DNA from: Methanomicrobiales archaeon
GTDB lineage: Archaea > Halobacteriota > Methanomicrobia > Methanomicrobiales > Methanospirillaceae
Assembly: GCA_025350045.1 (NCBI GenBank)
Contig: JANXYM010000043.1
Span: 28,894-92,893, forward strand
Reading direction: 5' to 3'
Length of the DNA stretch: 64,000 nucleotides
Made by a program: the position numbers and the translations under genes. The first letter of the stretch is position 1, and every line of letters begins with the position of its first letter. Positions 28,669 to 38,190 of the stretch are shown piece by piece. The notes beneath the pieces are model-generated. The model did not search any database. It was not told the origin of the DNA and saw nothing but the letters and a program-made list of their open reading frames with translations.

Positions 28669-30411
28669 ATGCCAGTCACATCGAGAGCAGCGGGAAATAC
28701 CGAAAAACCTTTTTTTATCCTCATTGTCGAAGACAGCCGGGTCCAGGCCGAGATTCTCAATCATGTTCTGGAGAGCAACGGTTATAGTACTGCAAAGGCA
28801 GAAAATGGCAAAATCGCCCTAGAACTCATTTCCCAGAAAAAACCGGATCTTATCATAAGCGACGTTATCATGCCGGTGATGAACGGGTATGAACTCTGTA
28901 AAGAGATCAAAAAGAATGAAAGTACCCGTAACATCCCGTTTATCCTCTTAACCGCACTCTCAGATTCCAAGGATGTGGCGCTTGCCCTGCAGTCAGGTGC
29001 TGACAATTTTATCACAAAACCGTACCAGACGGACTATATCCTCAAGCGGGTGAAAACGATCATCGAAACTCCCCTGGATCCCCCCAAAGCCACCACTGTG
29101 GAAAAACCCGTGAAATTCTCCCATGGCGGCCAGACTTACCAGATCGGCATGGACAGATCGAAGATCCTGGATTTCCTCCTCTCTGCCTACGAAGCTGCGA
29201 TGCTCCAGCACCTTGAGTTCCAGCGATCCCAGAAGGAACTTCGTACAACCAACGAGAAGATCAATCATCTCAACCAGATAATCAGCCTGAGCAATTCCTC
29301 GCTCAAACCGGATGTCCTGTTAGAGAGCATCCTGCAAAAAACCCTGTCCCTGCAGGGTTTTGAGAGGGGAGCCCTTTACCTCCTGAATGCAGACAAGACT
29401 GAAGCCCAGATGACCTGTTACCAGGAGACCGTTCCCGCATATTCGGATTTACAGGTATTGATCGGGACATTGAATCTCAATGATGCATCCCGCCAGGAAC
29501 TGTTCATCCAGGGAATCCCCCAGTTTATCACCCTGACTGATGACTCGCATCTGGACCGGGATAGTATCATTCTCAAAGAGCTTGGCGCAAAAAGTTATGC
29601 CCTGCTCCCGCTCATATCCGCATCAGTCGTGATTGGAGCCCTCGCGCTCATCAGTACAAGCAAACACGATTTTTCGAGCCAGGAGAAATCACTCATCACG
29701 TCCATCAGCACAGAGATAGGCAATGCCGTGCAGAAAACTCTGCTCTTAAAGCGCCTTGAACTTGCCAATGAGGAGAGCAATCTCTACCTTGACATCATGA
29801 CCCATGATATCAATAATGTCAACACCGGCGCTCTCGGGTACCTTGAACTCCTGGCGGAGAAACTCGAAGGGGAGAATAAAAAATTTGCTGATATTGTCAT
29901 CAAAAGCATCGACCAGTCCATCCAGATCATCGGGAATGTCTCGACCATAAGAAGGATGCACGAGCAGAAAGCGGCACTCAAACCGGTGAACCTCAATGAC
30001 GTGATAAAAAATGAAATCCTGCATTTCTCCACAACCACGATTCATTACGCGGGAACAGAAGCGGTTGTGCTTGGAGATGACCTGCTCGGCCAGATCTTTA
30101 CGAACCTTATCGGAAACAGTGTAAAATTCTTCGGAGAGGACGGAGAAATAACCATCTCCGTTGGAGAACTGGACAATAATATCCTCGTCACCATTGCAGA
30201 TAATGGTCCGGGAATTTCCGATGATATGAAGCCGCAGGTATTCGATCGTTTCCGAAAAGGGAAGAGCAAGAAGAGCGGAAAAGGCCTCGGACTCTTTATC
30301 ACCCGGCACCTGGTTGAAGGATATGGGGGTCGCATCTGGGCTGAGGACCGGGTACCCGGCCACCAGGACCAGGGTGCGGCAATTCATTTCACGATGAAAC
30401 TTGCCAATTAA
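28669..30411 (+). CDS. Hybrid REC-GAF histidine kinase
   Basis: The 580-residue protein has a receiver at residues 16-135 (phosphoacceptor D65 in IISDV, KPYQTD), a coiled-coil link near 170-200, a GAF domain (about 205-350), and a DHp helix with DIMTHDINN as H-box. A HATPase follows with NLIGNSVKFF, DNGPGIS and GKGLGLF boxes. It has no membrane segment. The H-box variant THDINN is common in methanogen kinases. It is divergent from the long sensor operon and is followed after 77 bases by a REC-PAS gene that may be its partner. It is predicted to autophosphorylate and pass phosphate to a receiver. Confidence 0.92.
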   Translation: MPVTSRAAGNTEKPFFILIVEDSRVQAEILNHVLESNGYSTAKAENGKIALELISQKKPDLIISDVIMPVMNGYELCKEIKKNESTRNIPFILLTALSDSKDVALALQSGADNFITKPYQTDYILKRVKTIIETPLDPPKATTVEKPVKFSHGGQTYQIGMDRSKILDFLLSAYEAAMLQHLEFQRSQKELRTTNEKINHLNQIISLSNSSLKPDVLLESILQKTLSLQGFERGALYLLNADKTEAQMTCYQETVPAYSDLQVLIGTLNLNDASRQELFIQGIPQFITLTDDSHLDRDSIILKELGAKSYALLPLISASVVIGALALISTSKHDFSSQEKSLITSISTEIGNAVQKTLLLKRLELANEESNLYLDIMTHDINNVNTGALGYLELLAEKLEGENKKFADIVIKSIDQSIQIIGNVSTIRRMHEQKAALKPVNLNDVIKNEILHFSTTTIHYAGTEAVVLGDDLLGQIFTNLIGNSVKFFGEDGEITISVGELDNNILVTIADNGPGISDDMKPQVFDRFRKGKSKKSGKGLGLFITRHLVEGYGGRIWAEDRVPGHQDQGAAIHFTMKLAN

Positions 30412-30488
30412 AACCCTGAGGTCGGATTTTATTGGGCAACCAGACTGGTTCAGGGACACGGTGTAAGGAAATTTTTAAGAGGTAACCC

Positions 30489-31286
30489 ATGGGTAAGGCA
30501 TTAAAGATCTCGATTGTTGAAGATGACAGGGTGATCCAGAGTCTCACGGCACAAAGAGTGATAAAACTGGGGCATACGGTTCACTCCCGGTTCGAATCCG
30601 GAGAGAGTGCACTGGCACAGTTGCCCAAATCCCTGCCGGATATTGTCATCATGGACATCGACCTTGGCGGAGATATTGACGGGGTTGATGTCGCACTCCG
30701 GATCCAGGAAGTACAGAATATTCCGTTTGTCTTTGTGTCCTCCCACCGGGATGAGGAGACAATCAACCGGGTGAAGAGGGTTGAGGGAGCGGAATATATC
30801 ATAAAACCGTTCACGGACGACGGGCTCAGGATCGCCATTGGTCTTGCACTGGACAAGTACCATGCACTATGCCAGAACGCCAGGCGCCAGGAACTCCAGG
30901 AAATATTGCTCAACCAGTTTTTTGGCGCTATCATTGCAACAGATTCCAAAGGCGTAATCACGTACATCAATGAAAGCGCCCGGTCAATGACCCGTTGGAA
31001 AGGCCCGATCGACGGAATGACACATTTCCGTGAGATCGTCACGATCATTGATGGTACAACCAGAACACCACTGGAGAATATCTATGAGAAAAACCTCAGG
31101 GAAAAGAAGATCTGCTGGCTGCCCCCGAATTCAACCCTTATCACGCTCGACAAGAATCCGGTGCCGGTGATGGGGAATGCAAGCCCGCTGATGGATGCCT
31201 CAGGTAATGTCAATGGTGTGATCGTCGTCCTGTTCCCGATGAGTAACCCGCTGTACATGGAATTCCGGGGAAGGCCATTGTACTGA
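30489..31286 (+). CDS. Response regulator REC-PAS
   Basis: The 265-residue protein has a receiver at residues 6-125 (E11, D12, phosphoacceptor D56 in IMDIDLGGD, KPFTDD) and a PAS domain at about 140-255. No output domain is present. It follows the hybrid kinase by 77 bases on the same strand and is its likely phosphate acceptor. The layout matches the REC-PAS gene at 1160. AAGAGGTAACCC before the ATG contains a usable ribosome binding site. Confidence 0.88.
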   Translation: MGKALKISIVEDDRVIQSLTAQRVIKLGHTVHSRFESGESALAQLPKSLPDIVIMDIDLGGDIDGVDVALRIQEVQNIPFVFVSSHRDEETINRVKRVEGAEYIIKPFTDDGLRIAIGLALDKYHALCQNARRQELQEILLNQFFGAIIATDSKGVITYINESARSMTRWKGPIDGMTHFREIVTIIDGTTRTPLENIYEKNLREKKICWLPPNSTLITLDKNPVPVMGNASPLMDASGNVNGVIVVLFPMSNPLYMEFRGRPLY

Positions 31287-31317
31287 GCGGGGCCGAGGGA
31301 TCCGGAAAAATCCCCCG

Positions 31318-31867
31318 TTTTCCCTGTACCTCGGATTATTCTTCCTCCTTCTCTGCGTAAACGCACTCCTCGCCAAGTTTGCCGTATTTTCCTTTAGCGA
31401 GGCGCCGGGCATCTCATCGTTCTATATCGTGGTCGCCCTGATGATCGTCTTTGCCCTCTGGTTTGGCATGTGGGGAGCGCGATGGCCGCGTACGCCGGGT
31501 GTTTCATAGGAGCAGGACTGTTAAGCGGGATTTCCGCGGATGTCAGCCTCTTCTGGTCGCTTGCTGATTTCTGGCAGGTGCTCATTCCCCTGGTTGCATT
31601 CCGGTATTTCGGTGCGGACCCTGCACTTACGAGCAGGCGGGATCTCGTTATCGCGCTGTTTTTTGGAGTTCTTCTCAATAATCTCTGCGGGGCAGTCTGG
31701 GGCTTGCTCTCGGGGGTATAATCCCCTGGAGCAGTCTCGGATCCGCATTCTATGGATGGTGGCTGGGAAACAGCATTGTCTGTCTCGTCCTTCTCTCCCT
31801 GATCCTGTATGTCTTCACCCCAATCGTGAAAACGCATGAGCTCTTTGTCAAAGCCTGGTGGAACTGA
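31318..31867 (+). pseudogene. Frameshifted polytopic membrane protein (MASE1/ECF-like), broken
   Basis: Three consecutive frames encode one continuous hydrophobic protein. Segment one (from about 31330, LGLFFLLLCVNALLAKF...WFGMWGA) is followed by a segment in the next frame (about 31470-31721, CFIGAGLLSGI...NNLCGAVWG), and then a third frame from about 31715 to the stop at 31867 (GIIPWSSLG...VKAWWN). Two frameshifts are needed, the second right after a run of five G, where a sequencing error is possible. No clear ATG opens segment one. About five or six membrane segments are visible, reminiscent of MASE1 or ECF S-component domains. The end overlaps the convergent kinase gene by 20 bases. Confidence 0.6.
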
Positions 31868-34496
31868 ACCTGTATCCGCCTTTCGGCACGGTGATCTCGA
31901 AACGTGCCCCTCTGCCGGGCTCCCCGTTCTCGGTGATCGTCATGCCGGTGATCGAGAGGATCTCGCGGGAGAGGAAGAGGCCAAAACCGGTATGGTGCCC
32001 GAATCCCCGCCCGAACAGCCGCACTTTGTCCTCTGCCGATATCCCGACACCGTCATCTTCAACCGAGATCACCAGCCCCGTTGCCGATTCCCGGTCAGAA
32101 ATAAGTATCCGGGTCATCTTCTCCCCCCCGTACCGCAGGGCATTATCGATCAGGTTGTAGAACACCTTTTCAAGCAGCGGATCGGCAAAAACCTCGAGGC
32201 CCGGACAACCCGTCTCGACCCGGATTTCCCGCAACGGTAGCTCGTTTGTCTTTTTCCGGACAAGGGACTCCACATCCTGCCATACGGGGGATTTGACACC
32301 CATATCCTCGTAATCGCTGGTAAAAGCGATCTGGCGCTCGATGGTGTCGGAGATCAGCTCCTGCTTTTTTAGGAATTCCACCAGCTGGCCGGGATCATTC
32401 ACGGAATCCTCACTCAGCTGGATGAACGCCTTGAGGGCCATGAGCTGGTTGCGTATGTCATGCCGGGTGATGCTCGAGAGGAGATTGAGTTTCTTATTGA
32501 CCATCCGCAGGGCATCCTCGGCCTGACGGAGACCGGTGATATCATGGACAAGACCCTCAACTCCCAGGATCGTTCCGTCAGCATCATGATAATAGTGGCT
32601 GTTTGTGGTGGCAATACGCAGCGATCCGTCCCGGACCTTCAGGATCAGGGGATAATCGGTCACGGCCCCTTTCTCTTCGAGAGCCGAGAGGAGCTGGGTG
32701 CGCTTTTCGGGTTCCGCGTACATTTCGGAGACATTCATGCCAATCATATCATCAGGAGAATCGCAACCGGCAAAACGGGCACCCGCCGGGCTCATCATCG
32801 TGATCGTTCCATCCAGGTCTGTCCGGTAGAACAGGTCCTGCATATTCTCGATGATAGCGCGGTACTTCTCCTCGCTCACTTTTAAGGCAGTTTCCGCCTC
32901 CTTGCGTTCGCTGATATCTTCAAAAACCGCAACAAAATACTCTTTTTTCGGGCTGAATACCGATACCCGCAGCCATATATCCAAGGGTTTGAAATCAATC
33001 TCGAACGTCTCAGGGGTACCCGTTTGTGAGACCCGCCCGTACGTATCGAAGAGCTCGGGGGACAATGCACGGATACCGGGTATTGCTTCGAGAAACCGCT
33101 TGCCCACGATATTCTTAAGACCGGTCAGCCGCTCAAACGCCCGGTTCACATCGAGGTAGATCCAGTCAACAGGAGTGCCGTTTGCATCGGAGATCATCCG
33201 GCAGTAAGCAAACCCTTCCAGCATATTCTCAAAGAGGGTGCGGTACTTCTCCTCGCTCTCTTTCAATGCTTCTTCTGCCTGTTTGCGTTCGGTAATATCA
33301 TGGAGGATATGCACGCTTCCCAGGATCTCATGAGAAGGGCCAAGAATGGGTGAAACCGAGAGGGTGAAATCCCCTTTCAGGTTCTCCTCATGGATGTCCA
33401 CGGTGTGAGATTTTCCATCGGCAAGAAGGAGCCGATGCGGACAGGTATCGGGAGGACAGGGGGTATGGTGGACAGCTGCATAGCAGCAGAGCCCGACAGC
33501 ACCCTCCTGGGAAACGCCAAGACGGTCCGCCATGGCCTTGTTCACCCGGACGACCTTGAAATTCCGGTCAATGATGGCGATTAGGTCCGTGACCGCGTTG
33601 AACGTGCGTTCCCATTCATCCCGTGCCTTTACGATCTCATCCCGGACCCGTTTTTGTTCGCTGATGTCCCGCATGACAGAAAAGACATAGTTATGGCCAT
33701 CCAGTTCGAGAAGACCGGCATGAAAATCAAGGGGAAACACGGACTTATCTTTCCTGACGTGGTTGACCTCACCTCCGATCCATTCCCCGCGGAGGATCTC
33801 CTCAAACCGGGTCGGTGCAGCAGGAAGGTTTTCTGCAACATCGAGATCCGTGATCTTCAGCGTGAGTAATTCTTCCGGAAGGTAGCCATGCATTGCTGCG
33901 CCGGCAGCGTTCACCTCGACGATTTTTCCGCGATCCTTCCCACCGGCTTCGAAGATGAAAATTCCCTCTCCCGATTTTTCAAAGAGGAGCCGGTAGCGGG
34001 TCTCGCTTTTTTCCAAAGCGGCATTGATCCGGGCGAGCTCGCCTGTCCTCTCGTGGATCCGCTGCTCAAGAGCTGCGTACTCCCGTTCGAGATTCCGGTC
34101 CAGTTCCGCTTTATGCAGCGCAATCTCGATTTCGGTCCGGATCCCCCGCTCATCATAGGGCTTGATGATATACCCGTACGGCCGGGTCCATTTTGCCCGA
34201 TCTATCAGTTCGGGATCCGCGTACGCAGTTACATAGATGATGGGGATGGTATGGTGGAGGATGATCTGCTCTGCTGCATCTATCCCGGAGAGTGAGCCTG
34301 CCAGGTTGATATCCATCAGGATAAGATCGGGAGGATCCTCATCCACCATCTCGATCGCCCGGTCACCGGTTGATGCGATGCCGGTGACCCGGTACCCGAG
34401 CGAGGTGAGGGTATCTTTGAGGTCTAGTGCTGATATCTGCTCATCCTCAACGATCAGGATAGATTTTTTTCCATGCTCCCTCTCTTCAGCAAACAT
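31848..34496 (-). CDS. Hybrid REC / 4-PAS histidine kinase
   Basis: The 882-residue protein has a receiver at residues 12-130 (phosphoacceptor D62, KPYDER), a coiled coil, and four PAS domains (about 170-290, 295-415, 420-540, 545-660). The DHp has ITRHDIRNQL as H-box, and the HATPase has LIDNALRYGG, DDGVGIS and TGFGLFLS boxes. The second PAS carries a Cys/His cluster (CCYAAVHHTPCPP). The receiver belongs to the same paralogous set as those at 1956, 4940 and 6176. It is cytoplasmic, and it ends convergently with a broken membrane gene. Confidence 0.91.
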   Translation of the reverse strand: MFAEEREHGKKSILIVEDEQISALDLKDTLTSLGYRVTGIASTGDRAIEMVDEDPPDLILMDINLAGSLSGIDAAEQIILHHTIPIIYVTAYADPELIDRAKWTRPYGYIIKPYDERGIRTEIEIALHKAELDRNLEREYAALEQRIHERTGELARINAALEKSETRYRLLFEKSGEGIFIFEAGGKDRGKIVEVNAAGAAMHGYLPEELLTLKITDLDVAENLPAAPTRFEEILRGEWIGGEVNHVRKDKSVFPLDFHAGLLELDGHNYVFSVMRDISEQKRVRDEIVKARDEWERTFNAVTDLIAIIDRNFKVVRVNKAMADRLGVSQEGAVGLCCYAAVHHTPCPPDTCPHRLLLADGKSHTVDIHEENLKGDFTLSVSPILGPSHEILGSVHILHDITERKQAEEALKESEEKYRTLFENMLEGFAYCRMISDANGTPVDWIYLDVNRAFERLTGLKNIVGKRFLEAIPGIRALSPELFDTYGRVSQTGTPETFEIDFKPLDIWLRVSVFSPKKEYFVAVFEDISERKEAETALKVSEEKYRAIIENMQDLFYRTDLDGTITMMSPAGARFAGCDSPDDMIGMNVSEMYAEPEKRTQLLSALEEKGAVTDYPLILKVRDGSLRIATTNSHYYHDADGTILGVEGLVHDITGLRQAEDALRMVNKKLNLLSSITRHDIRNQLMALKAFIQLSEDSVNDPGQLVEFLKKQELISDTIERQIAFTSDYEDMGVKSPVWQDVESLVRKKTNELPLREIRVETGCPGLEVFADPLLEKVFYNLIDNALRYGGEKMTRILISDRESATGLVISVEDDGVGISAEDKVRLFGRGFGHHTGFGLFLSREILSITGMTITENGEPGRGARFEITVPKGGYRFSSTRL

Positions 34497-34713
34497 AGGG
34501 ACAGATGATTAATATAGTTTAGTTATTCCCTGTTCCTGCCCTGGATATTCCTTTGCGCATCACATCACCGGAATTTCCCGTACCCTAACCGGGGAAATTC
34601 CCGGAAAAAGCCGGGATCCAAACCGATTAATGCCGGGAGAGGAAATACCCGGTGTACGGTCGTGCAAACTTTTGACAGAAAAACACCCGCCAGCCAACCC
34701 GCCTTCCGATAGA

Positions 34714-35370
34714 ATGAAGATCGTTGTCAGCAGGAACGGCCCGTATCTTGTCTCCGGGAGCATCCCCTTGATTGGGAAGGAGATCTGCAATGACGACGAA
34801 GGGTACTGCCGAACCTGGAAGGAAGTCACCCGGTACCCGGTAAATGAGAACTATGCCCTCTGCCGGTGTGGTCATTCAAAGAACAAGCCGTTCTGTGATG
34901 GTACGCACGCATCGGTTCACTTTGTCGGGACCGAGCATGCCGGAAACGAAACCTATCTCCTCCACCCAAAGACCATTCACGGCACGACCCTTGAACTTGA
35001 GGACGTGGAGGAACTCTGCACCCATGCCCGGTTCTGCATGCGGTCCGGGGGGATCTGGAACTTAACCCGTCAGTCGGACATTCCGGAAGCCCGGGATATC
35101 GCAATTGAAGAGGCGTGCAACTGCCCCTCCGGCAGGCTTGTCATACGGGACTGTAAAACGGGGGAAGCGATCGAGCCGGAACTGGAGAGATCTGTTGTTG
35201 TCGTGGAATATCCGCACCGTAACGAACACGGACCACTCTGGGTCCGGGGGGGAATCCCAATAGAATCTGCGAACGGAAAGCAGTACACGGTCAGGAACCG
35301 GGTCACGCTCTGCCGGTGCGGGAAGTCCGGAAACAAGCCGTTCTGCGACGGCAGCCATGTGGATCAGTAG
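34714..35370 (+). CDS. CDGSH iron-sulfur protein with two CDGSH motifs
   Basis: The 218-residue protein is counted from the ATG at 34714; the frame is open to an earlier ATG at 34630, but relatives usually begin near MKI.VS.NGPY. Two CDGSH zinc-finger-like motifs ligate 2Fe-2S clusters: C50, C52, C61, H65 (CRCGHSKNKPFCDGTH) and C200, C202, C211, H215 (CRCGKSGNKPFCDGSH). Between them, LCTHARFCMRSGGIW and ACNCPSG resemble the divergent mono-cluster ferredoxin motif (Fer4_19). It is probably a redox or Fe-S storage protein in the cytoplasm. The physiological partner is unknown. It stands alone between a kinase and an MBL hydrolase. Confidence 0.88.
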   Translation: MKIVVSRNGPYLVSGSIPLIGKEICNDDEGYCRTWKEVTRYPVNENYALCRCGHSKNKPFCDGTHASVHFVGTEHAGNETYLLHPKTIHGTTLELEDVEELCTHARFCMRSGGIWNLTRQSDIPEARDIAIEEACNCPSGRLVIRDCKTGEAIEPELERSVVVVEYPHRNEHGPLWVRGGIPIESANGKQYTVRNRVTLCRCGKSGNKPFCDGSHVDQ

Positions 35371-35540
35371 GCATACCGGTACACCGGCTCTCTCCGGGAA
35401 AAGAAATCCCGTCAAAAAATTTGTTCTCCTTTTTAGATCCTGGCCGCGGGGATCTGCAGGGTTCAGGTAACAGGACCGGTCAGGAAAAAAGACGACTGCA
35501 CCGTGGCCGGGTCATGGTGAAGGCAACACTCATACCAGAG

Positions 35541-35549
35541 AAATACCTT
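35541..35549 (+). promoter_or_regulatory. TATA-like box for the MBL-fold gene
   Basis: aaatacctt lies 21-29 bases before the ATG at 35570, so transcription would begin at or next to the start codon (leaderless). Inferred from position and base content only. Confidence 0.35.
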
Positions 35550-35569
35550 ATACCTGGTACAGAAATACC

Positions 35570-36259
35570 ATGGAGATTGTAACGGGTATCCATCAGGTGG
35601 AAGGGGTTAATGGCAACAGTTACATCCTCGTTCGCGATGGCCTCACGGTGATCGATACCGGTCTGCCGGCCGGCAGCGGGAAGAAGATACTCTCCTATAT
35701 CCGGGATACGATGTACCGGGAAACAACCGAGATCAAAACCATCATCCTCACCCATTTCCATATGGATCACATCGGGGGCGTTGCAATCCTGAAAGATGCC
35801 GCTCCCGGTGCAAAGATTGCGATAGGGACAATGGATGCAGGGTATGTATCCGGACAATGCCCCCTTCCGGGGTATCCGGGATTCCGGGGCTTCCTGCTGA
35901 GGATCGCCGGTGCGATCATGAATCCCGGCGCCTTTTCCCCGGATATCCGGTTACATGACGGGGACCGGATTGATAGTCTTGTCTGCGTCCACATTCCCGG
36001 CCATACTCCCGGGAGCATCGGGCTGTACGATGACCGTACAAAGACGTTCTTTGCCGGTGATATTCTCCGGTATGACGGGACATCCATTAAAGAGGGCCCG
36101 GCCCTGTTTACTATGGATCTCAACGGTTCGCGCCAGTCGATCCGGAAGATCGCGGCTCTCGATTTTGAGGTCCTGCTCCCCGGTCACGGTATCCCGCTCA
36201 GGAACAGGGCATCAGAAAAGGTGCGGGAGTTTGCTGCGACCCTTCCCGCAGAAACGTGA
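35570..36259 (+). CDS. Metallo-beta-lactamase fold hydrolase
   Basis: The 229-residue protein carries the metal-binding signature THFHMDH at residues 61-67 (H62, H64, D66, H67). A second histidine motif follows in IPGHTPGSIGLYD, with the later LLPGHGIPL histidine. It is the size of small glyoxalase II-like hydrolases. The substrate could be a thioester, lactone or phosphodiester and cannot be told from sequence. It stands alone, 97 bases before ycaO. GDILRYDG and the Fe/Zn ligands are intact, so the enzyme is probably active. Confidence 0.9.
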   Translation: MEIVTGIHQVEGVNGNSYILVRDGLTVIDTGLPAGSGKKILSYIRDTMYRETTEIKTIILTHFHMDHIGGVAILKDAAPGAKIAIGTMDAGYVSGQCPLPGYPGFRGFLLRIAGAIMNPGAFSPDIRLHDGDRIDSLVCVHIPGHTPGSIGLYDDRTKTFFAGDILRYDGTSIKEGPALFTMDLNGSRQSIRKIAALDFEVLLPGHGIPLRNRASEKVREFAATLPAET

Positions 36260-36311
36260 GGTAATGTACGGATTTCCCCGTTCTTTTTTCCGGATCATCT
36301 CGTATGAGTAT

Positions 36312-36319
36312 GTATAAAC
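36312..36319 (+). promoter_or_regulatory. TATA-like box for ycaO
   Basis: gtataaac lies 38-45 bases before the ATG at 36357. This spacing predicts a short leader and argues against the GTG at 36327 as the start. Confidence 0.45.
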
Positions 36320-36356
36320 CCGAAAAGTGCCCACCTACTACTTACGAGATCTATCC

Positions 36357-37568
36357 ATGCAGCTCCACTCCTGCAAAAAGGCCTACAACAATGAAACGCA
36401 GCGGGCCAGTCCGCTCGATGAAACTCTTCGCCGCATCGAACCCAAAGTCCCCGCTGCCGGGATCACCCGGGTCGCGGACATAACAAGCCTTGACCGGATA
36501 GGGATTCCGGTCTTCTCCTGCATCCGCCCGACAGCGGAAGACGGTGCCATCACCGTGTACAACGGCAAGGGAGCAACCATTGAGGAGTCGCGGATATCAG
36601 CGATCATGGAAGGCATAGAGCGGTATTCGGCCGAGGCCCACGACCGGGTGATCAGGACCGCCCTGTACCAGGAACTCGAAGGCCGCGAACCCGTCATCAA
36701 TCCCCATGACCTGATCCTGCCCGAAGGTGCAGCAACGGATCGGTTCATGTCCTGGTACCAGGGTTACGATATTGTCAATAACAAGAGTTTGTGGATGCCG
36801 GCCTTTGCGATATTCCACCCGGTTCCCCCCCGTCACCGGGGAGTCTTCCGCACGAACACCAACGGCCTTGCCTCAGGAAACACCATCGAAGAAGCAGTCT
36901 TCCACGCACTCTCCGAAGTCATCGAGCGGGACGCATGGTCACTTGTTGAAACGACCCGGCAGACCGGCCCCGCTGTGGTGGGCATCGATGACCCGGTTAT
37001 AAACGACATGCAGAGGAAATTTGCCGATGCACAGGTAGAGGTCACGATACGCGACATCACCAGCGACATTGGTATTCCAACGATAGCCGCAGTGGCAGAT
37101 GACGTGCTCTTGAAAGACCCCAGCCTGCTTACCATCGGTATCGGCACCCATACCAGCGCACGCATCGCGGTCATGCGGGCTCTCACTGAAGTGGCCCAGA
37201 GCCGGCTTACCCAGATCCACGGGGCCCGGGAAGATACCACGATCGCCGATCTCCGCAAGAAGATGGGCTACGAGCGGGCGAAACGGATCAACGGGTACTG
37301 GTACAAGGATAACGGAACCGTGGATTACGCAACCATCGCCTCGTCAGACACCGATGATTTCTTAAAAGATATCCAGAACATCATCACTGCCCTCGCAAAG
37401 AAGGGGCTTGACCGGGTCATCGTCATAGACCTGACCAGGGAAGAGATTGGTATCCCGGTGGTCAGGGTCATTGTCCCCGGGCTTGAAGTCTTTGCAATGG
37501 ATCCGGAACGCCGGGGCGAACGGGTGAAGCATGCCAAAGATCATCGTTTTTCTCGGACCAAGCCTTGA
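36357..37568 (+). CDS. ycaO: YcaO-type protein, methanogenesis marker 1 (McrA thioamidation)
   Basis: The 403-residue protein has the YcaO fold with its ATP-binding acidic residues in EESRISAIMEGIERYS and EEAVFHALSEVIERDAW. In methanogens this family (methanogenesis marker protein 1) works with TfuA to convert a glycine in the alpha subunit of methyl-coenzyme M reductase to thioglycine; that role is established for the family. Here the tfuA gene overlaps its 3' end by 38 bases, which supports it. The ATG at 36357 was chosen because of the upstream TATA-like box. A GTG at 36327 would add 10 residues. Confidence 0.93.
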   Translation: MQLHSCKKAYNNETQRASPLDETLRRIEPKVPAAGITRVADITSLDRIGIPVFSCIRPTAEDGAITVYNGKGATIEESRISAIMEGIERYSAEAHDRVIRTALYQELEGREPVINPHDLILPEGAATDRFMSWYQGYDIVNNKSLWMPAFAIFHPVPPRHRGVFRTNTNGLASGNTIEEAVFHALSEVIERDAWSLVETTRQTGPAVVGIDDPVINDMQRKFADAQVEVTIRDITSDIGIPTIAAVADDVLLKDPSLLTIGIGTHTSARIAVMRALTEVAQSRLTQIHGAREDTTIADLRKKMGYERAKRINGYWYKDNGTVDYATIASSDTDDFLKDIQNIITALAKKGLDRVIVIDLTREEIGIPVVRVIVPGLEVFAMDPERRGERVKHAKDHRFSRTKP

Positions 37569-38190
37569 CGTATCATCGGCCGAAAAGATCCTCTCTGCCG
37601 AGTACCGGCCTCCGGCAAAACGTGGCGATCTCATCGCTGCTGCACGCGAGGGTGCAGACATTATCGGCCTGATCGACGGCGTTTTTCACCAGGAATCGGC
37701 AGTCGCCCACCGCGAGATCCTTGCAGCATTGAAAGGTGGCATCCGGGTGATCGGTTCTTCGAGCATGGGCGCACTCCGGGCAGCGGAGATGGACACGCTG
37801 GGTATGGAGGGAATCGGCGAAATCTACCGGATGTACAAGAGCGGGGAACTGATTGCCGATGACGAGGTTGCGCTCGTGTTCGACCCGGTCTCGGGCATCT
37901 CACTCTCTGAACCATTGATCAATATCCGGTTTACCTTACAGCAGGCAAAAGTGACCGGCATTATTGATACTGCGGTGCATGACGCACTGCTCGCTTCGGC
38001 CCGGTCCATCTTTTATCCCAGGCGTACCTACCGGGCGATCGTATCAGGGTCCGGTGATCTTGTTGATAGGGCAACCCGTGAGCGGTTCCTCGCATGGGCA
38101 GATACCCATGCCTGCGACCAGAAACGCAACGATGCGGTCGCGGCACTTGACTATATCCGAGTATCCAGCAACGGGGCAGCTAAACACTGA
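37531..38190 (+). CDS. tfuA: TfuA-like protein, partner of YcaO
   Basis: The 219-residue protein has the TfuA-like core: IIVFLGPSL at the N-terminus, ADIIGLIDGVFHQ and GSSSMGALRAAEM. The family enhances YcaO-dependent thioamide formation, thought to help deliver sulfide. Its start lies inside the 3' end of ycaO, so translation is coupled. The two genes form a compact operon. An AT-rich, poly-A/T stretch near 38286-38312 follows the stop. Confidence 0.92.
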   Translation: MPKIIVFLGPSLDVSSAEKILSAEYRPPAKRGDLIAAAREGADIIGLIDGVFHQESAVAHREILAALKGGIRVIGSSSMGALRAAEMDTLGMEGIGEIYRMYKSGELIADDEVALVFDPVSGISLSEPLINIRFTLQQAKVTGIIDTAVHDALLASARSIFYPRRTYRAIVSGSGDLVDRATRERFLAWADTHACDQKRNDAVAALDYIRVSSNGAAKH

